From contig OU342809.1 in the NCBI GenBank assembly GCA_910591455.2, forward strand, positions 26,479,056-26,543,055: a DNA stretch of 64,000 nt, written 5' to 3'. The notes beneath the pieces are model-generated. The model saw nothing but the letters and a program-made list of their open reading frames with translations. It was not told where the DNA came from and searched no databases. The DNA comes from Pholis gunnellus. Lineage: Eukaryota; Chordata; Actinopteri; Perciformes; Pholidae. The translations under genes and the position numbers were made by a program. Positions 35,154 to 61,830 of the stretch are shown piece by piece. Positions within the stretch are counted from its first letter, which is position 1, and every line of letters begins with the position of its first letter.

Positions 35154-35346
35154 CAGTGACGTGTGGTGAGGTTCGTGGCTGGTGGCACTGACTCTCAGTG
35201 CCACAAATATCTGAACCCAATAGAGTAGCTTAAATCACCATTCAATTGGACACACACACACGTTTTATTTTGAAATGTTAACGGATGCTCTATCCCTTTT
35301 CGGTGTCTGACTTCCTGTCTGGGCCTCCCCTAACCGCATGTCACTG
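35154..35346. mobile_element. hAT-type miniature element (193 bp)
   Basis: Starts CAGTGACGTGTGGTGAGG and ends CCTAACCGCATGTCACTG (inverted, three mismatches in 18). Flanking 8-bp duplications CTTCCAGG (35146-35153) and CTTCCAGT (35347-35354) differ at one base. It lies just beyond the 3' end of the chemokine gene. Confidence 0.8.
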
Positions 35347-35407
35347 CTTCCAGTGGAGAAAACATGATACTCAGAAAACACACATAGCCAGCAATATAGT
35401 TAGGACA

Positions 35408-35413
35408 TTTATT
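35408..35413 (-). terminator. Polyadenylation signal of the chemokine gene
   Basis: AATAAA on the minus strand, about 77 bases after the stop codon. Confidence 0.7.
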
Positions 35414-35489
35414 AAAATACAAAATTATGTATTTATAGGCCTGCAAAACCAGGCATTAATATATCACAGTATTATACGATAATACATCT

Positions 35490-35595
35490 TCAGTGCTGCT
35501 GATTGCTGCCGTCAATGTGCAGCTGATTGTAGACATCCAGAGCCCACTGGAAAGTTCCACTGTAGCAGATCCGTCTTCCTTTGATAGTCTGGACT
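35490..35595 (-). CDS. CC chemokine exon 3 (fourth Cys, C-terminal helix)
   Basis: Acceptor TGTTTTGCAG. Codes VQTIKGRRICYSGTFQWALD and a short tail rich in Gln and His, with stop TGA at 35492-35490. Confidence 0.92.
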
Positions 35596-36043
35596 CTGCA
35601 AAACATAAAGAGAAAACTCAGTTTGTCCACCTTCTGTAGTTTGTGTTATAAGAGTAATTGCTGTGGCTTTGTGATGACGCCTGTCTGGAGGTCATACTGT
35701 AGGTTCTCCATCTTTCTATTCATCATCTCATCAGTTACAGGACAAAAACAGTGGAAGAAACAGTCACAAACTTACATGAATGCCTGCTTCAGACAGGAGC
35801 TGTGAGTCTTGGCTATGCTGGAGACCCGCTTCAATGGTAAACTGCGCGTGTAGACGTTGAAACAGCAGTTTCCAGGCGCTGTGTTGAACTGCAGAGCTTT
35901 AGCTGTGAGGAAGGTGAAACGGATAAAGTCAACACAGTCAGCAAACTCTGATGATTAGGCACGATCACTGATCACTCACGCATGGCGTTGCAGCAGCAGG
36001 CGGTGAGCAGCAGCAGCCCCAGAGTGAAGCAGAGAGTCTTCAT
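35490..36043 (-). CDS. CC chemokine, complete three-exon gene
   Basis: Secreted chemoattractant cytokine acting on leukocyte G-protein-coupled receptors. Coding exons on the minus strand are 36043-35980, 35902-35776 and 35595-35490, joined by GT/AG introns, giving 98 residues. The first 20 or so (MKTLCFTLGLLLLTACCCNA) are a signal peptide. The mature part has the adjacent-cysteine motif (GNCCFNVYTR) plus two more cysteines (HSSCLKQAF and RRICYSG), the standard four-Cys pattern, and a C-terminal helix around FQWALDVYNQL. The three-exon layout with phase 1 and phase 2 introns is usual for CC chemokines. A TATA-like box lies at about 36117-36125 and an AATAAA signal at 35408-35413. The subfamily is not assigned because fish CC chemokines lack clear one-to-one human counterparts. 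Confidence 0.93.
35776..35902 (-). CDS. CC chemokine exon 2 (CC motif)
   Basis: Acceptor TTCCTCACAG on the minus strand. Carries the CC pair (NCCF) and the third cysteine. Donor GTAAGT. Confidence 0.92.
35980..36043 (-). CDS. CC chemokine exon 1 (signal peptide)
   Basis: ATG is the complement of 36041-36043. 21 codons plus one base, hydrophobic Leu-rich signal. Donor GTGAGT on the minus strand at 35979. Confidence 0.92.
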
Positions 36044-36116
36044 GATGCTGTCAGAGATGATGATGACAATGATGTTCTTCTTCTCCTTTTGCTGTGATTG
36101 ACTCTTGGCACTGCGT

Positions 36117-36125
36117 CTGATATAA
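36117..36125 (-). promoter_or_regulatory. TATA-like box of the chemokine gene
   Basis: Minus strand GGATTTATATC about 75 bases upstream of the start codon, fitting an inducible immune promoter with a short 5'UTR. Confidence 0.5.
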
Positions 36126-36826
36126 ATCCTGTCCATTGTGGAACCAAAATGTATGATGTCAGCCTTTCAGGGCAAGAATTCCCCAACACCTCCTCAGAAC
36201 TTCCACTGCGAAGAGATACTCAAATGACTGCTGTTGTCTAGTTTGGGGAGGGAAGTGACAGCAAAGGTACAGGCCACAGATTTGTTGTAAAGATTAAAAT
36301 CATCCCCCGCCCCCCCTTTAGAGAACAGAAACCCGGTGTTTCTTTACTTCTTGGTGTATATTTAGTTGGTGGAAAGATTGTCGTGGCATTCAATTTCGTC
36401 ATTACAGAAACTTTTTATTTAGATCGTACTCAAGTTTAATTGACAGTGATAGTTTAGTGGTTCCTGACCTGGAGAATTTGTAAACATATTTTCATAGAAT
36501 TCTTTTTTTTGTCCTCTCTCAAAAAATAGTAGGCTATTTGTTGGCAACCACTCTTAGTTTACTCATAAGATGAGCTTAACATTTCATCCTTTACATTTCC
36601 AAAAGCAGATGGCAACCAGGCATAAAAACCAACCCAAATGCACACAGAATGAACAGGCATGCACAATATTTGCTGGTCAAAATGTTTTATGGATTCCATG
36701 AAATGCTCTATAACTTTGTATATTTCATCTTTTTTACTGAAACTTAGTCATTTACGGTAGAAAAATGCATGTAATTTGTAGCCGATACTGATTTATATGA
36801 CTTAAAAGGTTTTTGACATTGATAAA

Positions 36827-38535
36827 TTGTATATTCCACCAAAGGCTGGATCAGAGTTGCAAATCAGAGTGGTAGCAAGGGCTCTGGAGGCCGGACATCA
36901 GACGGGGAACAGGGCTCTGGAGGCCGGACATCAGACGGGGAACAGGGCTCTGGAGGCCGGACATCAGACGGGGAACACTGGGGCTCCGGAGAGCCGGACT
37001 GGGACGACTGGGGCTCGTCAGCGGGCTCCGGGACGACTGGGGCTCGTCAGCGGGCTCCGGGACGACTGGGGCTCGTCAGCGTGCTCCGGGACTGGAGGTC
37101 GCTGCTGCTCCTCGGAGACGGCGTCAGGAGCCGAAGGTCGCTGCTGCTCCTCGGAGGCGGCGGCGGCAGGAGCTGAAGGTCGCTGCTCCTCGGAGACGGC
37201 GGCAGGAGCTGAAGGTCGCTGCTCCTCGGAGACGGCGGCAGGAGCTGAAGGTCGCTGCTCCTCGGAGACGGCGGCAGGAGCTGGTGATCGCTGCTCCTCG
37301 GAGGCGCGGCAGGGGCTGAAGGTCGCAGCTGCACGGCGGCGGCAGCGGCAGGCACTGGAGGTCGCTGCGGCATGGAGGCGGCAGCGGCAGGCACTGGAGG
37401 TCGCTGCGGCACGGAGGCGGCAGCGGCAGGCACTGGAGGTCGCTGCGGCACGGAGGCGGCAGCGGCAGGCACTGGAGGTCGCTGCTGCACGGAGGCGGCA
37501 GCGGCAGGCACAGGAGGTCGCTGCTGCACGGAGGCGGCAGCGGCAGGAGGTCGCTGCGGCTCTGAGGCGGCGAGGCTCAACCAAATGGCAAAGCCCGCTA
37601 GGAATAGGCTCACCTCATCGGCTGAGTGCGGGAGCGACTGCGTCGCTGAGGCGACTGCGGCCGGGTTCGGGATAGGCTGCGGTGCCGAGGTGGCGGCGGT
37701 CGGGTCCGGGAGAGGCTGCGGCGCTGAGGTGGCGGCGGTTGGGTCCGGGAGAGGCTGCGGCGACGAGGCGGCGGCGGCCGGGTCCGGGAGGGGCTGCGGC
37801 GACGAGGCGGCGGCGGCCGGGTCCGGGAGAGGCTGCGGCGCCGAGGCGGCGGCGGCGGCCGGGTCCGGGAGAGGCTGCGGCGCCGAGGCGGCGGCGGCCG
37901 GGTCCGGGAGAGGCTGCGGCGCCGAGGCGGCGGCGGCCGGGTCCGGGAGAGGCTGCGCCGCCGAGGCGACGGCGGCCGGGTCCGGGAGAGGCTGCGCCGC
38001 CGAGGCGACGGCTGGAGTCGGTCGGACCGTCGACAATACACGGGGAGCTGGAGTCGGTCGGACCGTCGACAGGACACGGGGAGCTGGAGTCGGTCGGATC
38101 GCCGACTGTACAGGGGGAGCTGGAGTTAGCTGCGGCCCAGCGGGAACGGGGGATCGCTGCGGCCCAGCGGGAACGGGGGATCGCTGCGGCTTCCTCTGCC
38201 TCCTACGAGGGTTGACAGGACAGTCCATCAGATCACGGTTTGCCTTCTGGAAACTTCGAGGCCCTCCATAGGCCAAGCGGGTACCCTCAAACTGTTCACA
38301 GGGGATAAGGGCTTCAAACCTAGGTCACGGTTTGCCTTCTGGACGCTCCGAGGCCCTCCAAAAGCCTGGCAGGTTCCCGAAAACTGTTCGTACCACCCCG
38401 CGGAGAAGCGCTCAAAGCGTTGGTCCGCTGCGGCCAACATGTCCAGGTCTGCCTTCTGGATAAGGCGGTAACCCATGAATTGTTCATACCACTCAAACTG
38501 GTGGTCTGCTGAGTCCTTTCTTGGCCAGATCCTTC
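36827..38535 (-). repeat. GC-rich coding minisatellite block (retroelement interior)
   Basis: A mosaic of tandem arrays: 33-bp units at 36881-36978, about 30-bp units at 36996-37090, about 36-bp units (CTCGGAGACGGCGGCAGGAG) at 37090-37320, about 39-bp units (GAGGCGGCAGCGGCAGGCAC) at 37340-37560, about 39-48-bp units (GCCGGGTCCGGGAGAGGCTG) at 37650-38020 and GAGCTGGAGTCGGTCGG units at 38040-38120. The minus strand has an open frame of 409 codons (38276-37047) of Pro/Ala/Ser repeats such as PQPLPDPAAAASAPQPLPDP. Other frames are also open because the unit lengths are multiples of three, so openness alone is weak evidence of a protein. Confidence 0.85.
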
Positions 38536-38548
38536 TGTCACGGGGCAT
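38228..38548 (-). CDS. Retroelement-associated ORF (WYEQF repeat protein)
   Basis: From the ATG at 38548 the minus strand reads MPRDRRIWPRKDSADHQFEW and continues 106 codons to a stop at 38228. Within it WYEQF occurs twice, and GGPRSVQKANRDL recurs as GGPRSFQKANRDL in the Pro/Ala frame below, because the DNA at 38236-38290 and 38325-38385 is a diverged tandem duplication. The start codon overlaps the last bases of the LTR-like repeat. I recognise the layout from dispersed fish elements but can name no family or function. A frame break now separates it from the Pro/Ala reading frame. Confidence 0.4.
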   Translation of the reverse strand: MPRDRRIWPRKDSADHQFEWYEQFMGYRLIQKADLDMLAAADQRFERFSAGWYEQFSGTCQAFGGPRSVQKANRDLGLKPLSPVNSLRVPAWPMEGLEVSRRQTVI

Positions 38549-38945
38549 GGTGGAGGACTCAACCGCAGACCAGGCAGAGTAGTGTGAAGAAAGTAATTTT
38601 AATGAACAAAACAATCCAAGCAGACTTACAGGACACGGCAGGGGATCCACGGAATAGACAAGAGACGAGGGAGGAAATTCCAGCAGGACAGGGACTGGGA
38701 AGACAGACGGGAAAACCGGGAACAGGACAAGCCGAACGGGCGGGTAGATAATACAAGGATCTGGCAAGGAGTGACTGAGGGGCAGGAGTTTATGTAGGGG
38801 GAAGAACAGGTGAGAAGAGTTGTGCTGATGAGGGGGAGGTGCTTGATTAGTGATCAGAGGCAGGTGAAGGGAATTAGGCTGAGGGAGTGACTGACAGGTA
38901 GAGTGAGGAGGGTAGAGAACACAGAGGCAAAGCCTAATCGTGACA
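38536..38945 (-). repeat. LTR-like repeat with TGTCACG...CGTGACA ends
   Basis: The 410-bp segment has perfect 7-bp terminal inverted repeats (TGTCACG at 38536-38542, CGTGACA at 38939-38945). The minus-strand reading contains pyrimidine-rich text, a TACATAAACTCC box and a CATTAAAATTACTTTC stretch, as in LTR promoters and polyadenylation regions. No second copy is found at the left of the minisatellite and no target duplication is seen, so the element is truncated. No tRNA primer site was recognised after its inner end. Confidence 0.55.
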
Positions 38946-41385
38946 GTGGCAGATAAGCACTGGGAATTCCAACTCCAGAAACAGTACCCTTACTACTCTG
39001 CATTATCCACAGTCCACACCTTTTCATCAGAAGGATTTTCTATGTATTAAATCGGCTTGTAGGTTGAAAAGCCACTTTAAACCAAAAATGTCTCATTTTC
39101 TCTATAATTCATATGTACACTATTTGGGCATTAAAAGTCAAAGTTCAACATTTTGGCTGTAAAAAAATAAATGTTCAGAGGGTTGTGGGGTTATAAATAC
39201 AAACACAAAATACCAACCACTAAATTATACTGGTTTCTGCCTCCTCCAGGGTGAATTACATCATGAGTCAGTTTCCCCCTTTATGCAAATCTGTGCGGTG
39301 CAGACAGAAGTGATGGAGACAGCACGATGCTCACAAGATCTTATCGCAGCTGGTTTCAGATGTGTGCACAAACTCAGGTTTAGCAGTGCATCTGTGACCC
39401 ATTTAGATCACCTCTATGCATGCAATTGCAACCAAATCAATTTCCTCTTGATCATCATCTGTAACTGATTTGCATCTCTCTTTTAATGGGCTGTCATTGC
39501 AATGCACTGAGCTTTATATATAACATAATTACTCCCTATGAAAAGATACATTTGAGAAGCATGTGTTGATTGTGTTTCAGTTACTGTGAGCTACTGATGT
39601 GTCAGAACTTACTTAGGTAAAACTAATAGTTGAACAGAACTTTATTAATAAAATATATTAACATTTGTGTAACTTGGAACTGATTTAAACATAATAACAG
39701 TAATAAAACCTTAGTTTAAATACAAAACAGTATTCTGCTCCAAATAAATAATAATGATAATAAATAACTAAATAAATGAATAAAAAACGTTCTGCTAAAA
39801 TGCCAATATACAGTAACAGTATATTCTATATCCAAAATATATATAAAAAACTTTTCAGTTGTACAGGTAAAAAAGACAAAAAAAAAAAATCTATTCTGCA
39901 GCACTTAATAGGTTATAAATGAAGTGCTTTCCTCCTTTATGTAATTATTAGTAGTGCTGGGCAACGATTAACATTTTTAATCTCGATTAATCGCATGGAT
40001 TTTTTGCGATTAATCGCATTGTTATGGCAAAGTTCAATAATGAATTCAAAAGTAGTGTATTACGCACTTTTATTTTAAAGTACTGCTATATGAACAATAA
40101 CATTTGGTTTGCAAACACTTTAAACAAATAAGGTGCTTTTTAACAGCAGTGTTCCCTTTACACAGTAGCAGTTATATTTCTTGCACTGTCTGTGCTCAGT
40201 GTGCTGACTGTATGTGAAACGTGTTCCACTGCTGTGCAACAGGAATAAAATGTTTCAATGTCAGAGCATGTGAATGCAGCTTTACTGTTGATCAATATAA
40301 TTCTGTAACTCCGAGGTGATGATGGTTACCCAGCGATCAAAGAATAAAGACACTTTACGCACAATTTAGGTGTATTTTCCCTTTAACTCACGAGATGCAG
40401 GTAGCATGTTTTATACTTAATGTGAATATAATTCATACTTTGTTGGCATCTTATTCTGAAAACCGGATGTTAGTCTCACGTTAATCTTTCCGCTAACTTT
40501 CAAAGTCCTTCGCTCGCTCCCGATCTGTACCGTTTGAATGCGTTTACCGTGAATTTCAGCATATAGGTGCACTAACATGTAAGTGTCTGCTGAGTTGAGC
40601 ACGGAGACCTGAGTGTCTGCTGACTTTACCGCAGCGATGTCCAGTAGTCTCCATTCCTCCACCGCTGCCAGCGAGCAACGGACTTTCAAAATTAATTAAT
40701 GAATGCGTTGACGCGATAAAGCACTAATAATAATACGAATGAGTTTGCAAATATATTGTGCAAAATATTTTTTTCTAACAGGCAATTCAAATTAACAAAA
40801 TATTGGTGGGGACAATTCTTTCCCAAACTTTGGTCGTGACTAGTCCCTATGGACCATATGCAAACCTACGCCCTTGGTTCTGAGTCATTTGACCATTGCA
40901 GCTTCCATCTATCAATTATCAAGGGAGATCTGTAGGCTTAATGTAGGATCTTAATGTTTAGCTAATTCTCACAATTAGTCATTTTCAGGAAAGGTTAAGT
41001 ATAAATTTAGGTTTACAAAAATCCACCTCTTCAACAGCCTATTTACTGTGTTTATGATCTATGGTTTTGACTCATAACACAAATAGTGTAATTAGTACCA
41101 TTCATGTACCCAGATTTTATTCAACATATACCATCGTATTGTTAGTTATTACTTATGTTAAAGCTTTATGTCACACTCCACACCAGTAGATTCCACTACA
41201 TCATCGCATTGGTATTGTTGTGCAATCTTGTTTTGCGTGTTTAGTTTAGTGAGTGCGGTAAAACGCCCTCTCTCTCACTCTGAGCTTTTCAGCAGGAAAA
41301 GGCGTGGATACCGATTTCTTCGAGCCTTTATCCTCTCTCCGCCTCCTCGAGTGTATTTACGGTACTCCAGTTGTATGCACGTAAA
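38946..41385. other. Intergenic AT-rich sequence with a miniature element
   Basis: No exon seen. The part 39952-40726 begins TAGTGCTGGGCAACGATTAA and ends AGCACTA, with GATTAATCGCA motifs familiar from a common fish miniature DNA transposon. Other parts are unremarkable. Confidence 0.5.
39952..40726. mobile_element. Probable miniature DNA transposon (TAGTGCTGGGCAACGATTAA type)
   Basis: The left end GTGCTGGGCAACGATTAA with GATTAATCGCAT is a frequent teleost repeat. The right end has GCGTTGACGCGATAAAGCACTA. Both ends share TAGTGCT in inverted orientation. The 8-bp flanks do not match, so the boundaries are approximate. Confidence 0.55.
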
Positions 41386-42162
41386 GGTGCGTTTACACCA
41401 AACGCGATGAATGCGGCGAGATTACATACAAAGTCTATGCACAGACGCGATGAACGCGAATTTGCGCTGGCGCGGCGCGATTGACGCGAATTCGCGTCAA
41501 ACGCCGAATCGCCCCAAACGGAGAAGTTGAAATATTAATATCAGCGTTGAGATGTTTCTCCTGTCATCACTGACTTCCTGCCGTTGTTGAATCAGGAAAC
41601 AAATACCGTAGCCGTCTGTGTTCACCCAGAGCTCTACGATCCCTCATATCAGTAGAGACCGAACTATGTGTAGACATGTGTGTGTGTAAACCATATAGTG
41701 CAAACAATGAATAGACGCTGCCGTATTTACGTCTAGATGACGTTATGTTGAGTGTTGATGGACCTGCTATAATGTTAGCATAGCCTAACACCGATTGTTT
41801 CGAGCTCCATTGAGAAAACAAGTACAAATCGGCATCATTACGTAGTTATTTCGTTGTCCCTTTTTGTCGGTTTATTGCCGTTAAATCACAGCCAAATCTG
41901 TTTATTTCGTGTTCATACAGCTGTAGTAAACAGCCGACGTGTGGCTTGCTAGACACAGTGCGCTCGATAAAATCCACGGAGCTCCTCTGGATAATGTTAT
42001 GAACGAGACATGACGGCGTTTAGTTTCCCGTGAAATCTGGGACTTCCACAACACGTACTAGGCAGAAATACAGGTTATTTTTTCCACGGTTGATGGCGGA
42101 ACGTTGAATGGCTTTCAGGGTAATAAGCCGCGCCCCCTCTCCGCGTTTGGTGTGAACGCACC
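41386..42162. mobile_element. 777-bp terminal-inverted-repeat element before the anillin promoter
   Basis: Opens GGTGCGTTTACACCAAACGC and closes with its inverse complement (GCGTTTGGTGTGAACGCACC) with one mismatch. The interior near the left end repeats GACGCGAATTCGCGTCA-like palindromes. No transposase frame was found. Class unknown (Harbinger or another TIR family). It ends within about 150 bp of the first anillin exon border. Confidence 0.75.
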
Positions 42163-42312
42163 GAAGCGTCAGCAGCGTCAGAAGACCCGCTGAAATTCAA
42201 AGTTGAAGGAGGAGACTCACTGAAAGCATAAAACAACAATAAGGTTGTTTTTTGTTTTCTGTCAGTTGACCTGTTTCTCACAGACTGTAGTTTCATACAG
42301 ACTTCTTTTCAG
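42163..42312 (+). promoter_or_regulatory. Anillin promoter region and untranslated first exon
   Basis: A donor of ideal form (TTTTCAG then GTAAGA) lies at 42312/42313 and the next acceptor (GTTTGCAG, 42952-42959) precedes the start codon, so the first exon is non-coding and ends at 42312. Upstream at 42196-42201 is TTCAAA, the inverse of the CHR motif TTTGAA used by cell-cycle genes repressed by DREAM. The transcription start is not known. Confidence 0.5.
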
Positions 42313-42965
42313 GTAAGACAAAATGCAACCTGTTCAGCATTTATTATGTATGAAACAGCGGCTAAAGTTAGCTTGTCATTCTAAGCTAGGCTAACGTTAC
42401 GCTGACAATTTTAGATAGCTACATTAGCTTGAAATGAGTTTGCCCGAGTTGACTCGTAGGACAATGTTGCTAATGCTAGCAAGCTAACGTTAGCTCCTTT
42501 AGCTAGTTTTCAAGTTACAGGTTTTCACTGTTTGTAGATAGAAACGTTGCAGGCTTACAATTAAACTTAACTAACGCATGTTTTTTTTAGTGTTGGCAGT
42601 TATGTGACATTATTTAACGTCAGCTGACTAGTTAACACAACTTGCTACGAATGTGTTTAATTTAGAAAATGAGCTGAGCTGAAAGTAAAACGCAGGGCGT
42701 TGGCACGTTTACTTTTATTTGTGATAATCCTGCGGCGTTTTTATCCCACATTAGTGTTCTCCCTGTCTGTGTATAAGCGTCTAAAAGCTAGCTTTAATGT
42801 TAGCCCCTTTTTCCTGCCAAAGACAACGTTAGTTTAATAGTAAGAAGGTGTTTTGAGAGGGGAGTAAATGCTAAATAAACAACCATATCTTATTGCTGTT
42901 GTGCTTAAAGGTTTGACATCTGAAAATACATATACAGTCATTAGCATCACTGTTTGCAGCTCAGC

Positions 42966-58643
<15,678 letters not shown>

Positions 58644-58914
58644 CTACATCACTAAGCCAGCAAACCCACTCACATGTGCGTTCTTATAGTTTCAGCTGCC
58701 TGGTGTTCATGAAAAACACAGTGGAAGCAGCTTTTATGTGGCAGGTAGACGAGCAGCCATCAGGGATTAGATTCTTTATCTCAGAGGTGAGCTTCTTCTT
58801 TAACGGCTCTGTTTCACAGTTGAAATATAAATTTTTCTTTTTTGGGAGGTATCTATTTGATTTTCACACTATTGTTTATTTCTTTATAATCTGAATCCAA
58901 TCTGTAACTTTGCA

Positions 58915-58920
58915 AATAAA
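58915..58920 (+). terminator. Polyadenylation signal of the anillin-like gene
   Basis: AATAAA about 270 bases after the stop, followed by AGTAAAAAAAAAAAA. Gives a short 3'UTR of about 300 bases. Confidence 0.75.
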
Positions 58921-60562
58921 AGTAAAAAAAAAAAACTGTAGTTTTATTTTGACTTGATCAGCTGCTTTAGCCTTTGTTGGCACTTTATTTGGATCACTTT
59001 CAGAAGCTAAAATGAAACTTCTTGTGGCTTATATAGTTTTGAGATAATTTACACATGTATTTAGAATCGTATTGTGTTTTTGTATCATTTAAACCTGAAG
59101 GATTAACAAATGTATATAGATGCATGAATATATATCGAAGGAGAAGGATATCTGTAACTCTGCTAAACTAATGTAGGATGAGAATATATTTGAAATAGTA
59201 GGAAACACTACGAGTTATTAGAATATAGATGGAATGCTTGCTCGTGGAGCCTTTCGTATTCATTCAGACATACAGTATCTGCTTCTGTTGGGTGAAATAA
59301 TAAGGTTTGGATCATGGGCCCAGTCTAGGTGGCAGCAGGCTGATATTTGGCCTCTGTTTCTATATAATGTGATTGAACTACACTTGGTGTCTTTTTTTTA
59401 CTGAAGAAGTAACCAGTTAAAATGCCAGTACAACACATCATTTGGGGGTTCTACCTCCCAGTGCCTCGTGGTGTTTGTGAGGAATTTAAGTTTTAGAGCA
59501 TTCCTAGTGCTGGATATTATACGTTAGTGTGTTTACTTAACGTAAGAGTTTAAACCAAGAAGTGTGGTCATTTCATCATCAGAGGTAATTTCATGCTGTA
59601 AGAGGAGGGGGTGAGGAGTGTACTGGAAGCGGGGGTTTGGAGAACCAAACAAAGAAACTGGCCCCAAGAATGTAAGGAGGTGTCTGCCAGCGGGGGTTGG
59701 AACGAAGCTGGCTGGCCTTGGTGTGAAGAACAGAACCAAAGGCATGGCCCAGGAGGGGCTTATTGGATGAGCCAATCGTGGGAGCTGATCGATAGGCTCA
59801 AGGATGTAACTTTGGGGGGACAAAGGGTGTGGGTCGATGGAGAGTGTCAGACTTCGTTGGGGCCATTCAGTGAACACACTAGTTTGCGGAGTGGCCTGAA
59901 CGGGGTCTCACATTTCATGGAATATTATGTTTGTTTTGTCATTCATGTTGTACTTCAGTTTGCTGTTGTTTTGGCTTCTGTAGTTATTAAATATCTTGTG
60001 ATTTTGATCTGGACCTGCTGATTCCTGCCCTGTTAAGAATGGGAGCAAAGGGAGGGGGGGGGGGCTTCTTCTCCTCCTCTATGGGCTACTTTTCAACATG
60101 CGGCCTTCATGTTCCCTCACATTCCCAGGTACATGATTTGTATTACTGCACATACATAAGCCCATATGATTACATATTTAAACCCACATTGTGTGTAATA
60201 TGTCTGTTCTGTCTGATGTATTTCCACCTGTCAGTCTGTCACAAATGTTATTCATGTGAACTCTCATTCTATGCACTTGGAGCTTTCTATACAATAAATG
60301 GATTGAAATGGCTACAAAATATGTTTATGAACTTGACCAATCTAGGCAGGAGTTTTTCATACATAAACTGGTAATTCTAATTTATTGTGACTATATATAA
60401 ATATTAGATTATATCACTTTAATATTTCCATTTTCTTCCCAATAGAAAACATGCTGAAATCAGTGTACAGTGTTATTTCAAACCAATGTCCCCCATGCCA
60501 TTACATTATACCACAGAGACCTTTACATGCACATATACAGGAATGTAAAGGTGAACCATAGA

Positions 60563-60840
60563 TGTGCTATACGTACGGAAAGTCTGGCAGGAAGGCAGCT
60601 CATGTCAGGAATGTCATACAGGAAGTAGTCTAGAATTAGATTTCCTGTTGGTCCCATTGCTCCTCTGGGTGAAGGCGCTGCTGGGTGTTACGGAGCTCAT
60701 GGTGTTTACGACGACAGGGATCGGTGCAGCACACACTGTTGTGTTGAATCGCCCAACACCGGTTGTTAGAGCCTTAGTGTACCCCGGGTGCTGCAGTGGT
60801 TCTATACAATAAAGCTCTGGGTTTGTCAGCAATTAGTTTC
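60563..60840 (+). repeat. Possible decayed LTR fragment
   Basis: Ends in CTATACAATAAAGCTCTGGGTTTG, which resembles the R-U5 boundary of retroviral LTRs. Neither matching end, nor a second copy, nor a primer site was found. Confidence 0.25.
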
Positions 60841-61539
60841 ATTGCTGATTTAAGTTTAAATGATTGAGATCTATCCATATAAAACCTTTTTAAAACTCAG
60901 ATTTTACTCAATCTGACCAGCTTCTTCTTTTGATTTTTGTTACGTCTTCGTATGCACTTTTGTCTCTTATGGTGGCACTAGAGCAAAGGTCAGCAGGTCA
61001 CCATCATCTGGGGATCAAGAACGTCTGCGGTAAATTTCACATCAATGGGACGAAAGCTCTGGATGTTAGACTTCATCTTTAACTCTTGATTTCTTCCTGC
61101 AGGACGGCTGTAAATGCCCGTCAGATTGTTAGACACAGCAGAGGGAGGAGCGTCAGTGTGACGGGACTGGCAGGTCAGCTGGCTTGTTGTCCTTAGCGAT
61201 GAGGGTCTTGCCCTGACGGGAACACATTCTGCACATCCTGGTGCGTCAGCCTCGGCTCTACTCCTGACACGGCTCTGAAGGAACGTGTTCCTGTGTGGCA
61301 GAGATGTAAGAGATGATACTGAGGTGGGTGGACTTGTTATTGTGACTAAAAAAAGGCAGCCACCTTGACAGGGGGAAGGTTAAAGAATTGTTACAGAATC
61401 TTACAGTCTAATGCTCTTACACAATGACGTATCCCATCCCATATTCATGTTTTGTTTTAGCCTTCCCATTTGACATTCATTATATAAACCTTGCATTTCA
61501 CGTTTAAAGCAGCTACAATGTATATTTTATGATAGTGAA

Positions 61540-61830
61540 ATATGTTAAAAACATCAGTTCTATGGAGCGTTTTTAGTGTCTTTGAGGTCATTGTTTCGGT
61601 TCCATGGCACGAAACCTTACCGTTTGGATCCGCTCTCACAGCGTCGTTACCAGCATCAGCTTCACATCGTGGAGCGTTTAGCAGCTAAAGAGCCAGAGTC
61701 GATGGAGACCAAAACAAAGATGAACATAGGGTGACTTTTGGACTGATAATGAGGTGGCCAGAAACACAACTTCAAATAGATGCTAATGTTTGCTCGCTAT
61801 CTGCTGGATGTTTTTTGTGTAAATTCAGCG
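61540..61830. repeat. Dispersed repeat related to 22340-22700
   Basis: Shares GTGGAGCGTTTAGCAGCTAA and GGAGACCAAAAC in the same order with the septin-7 intron copy. Confidence 0.5.

Noticed and set aside
37018..38271. Overlapping long open frames on the plus strand and in other minus frames of the GC-rich block
   Set aside because: Tandem units with lengths divisible by three keep several frames open at once. Only the minus-strand frame adjoining the LTR-like end is plausible, and even that is uncertain.
59611..60021. 136-codon plus-strand frame downstream of anillin
   Set aside because: No recognisable family, lies in repeat-like sequence and lacks splice or promoter support.
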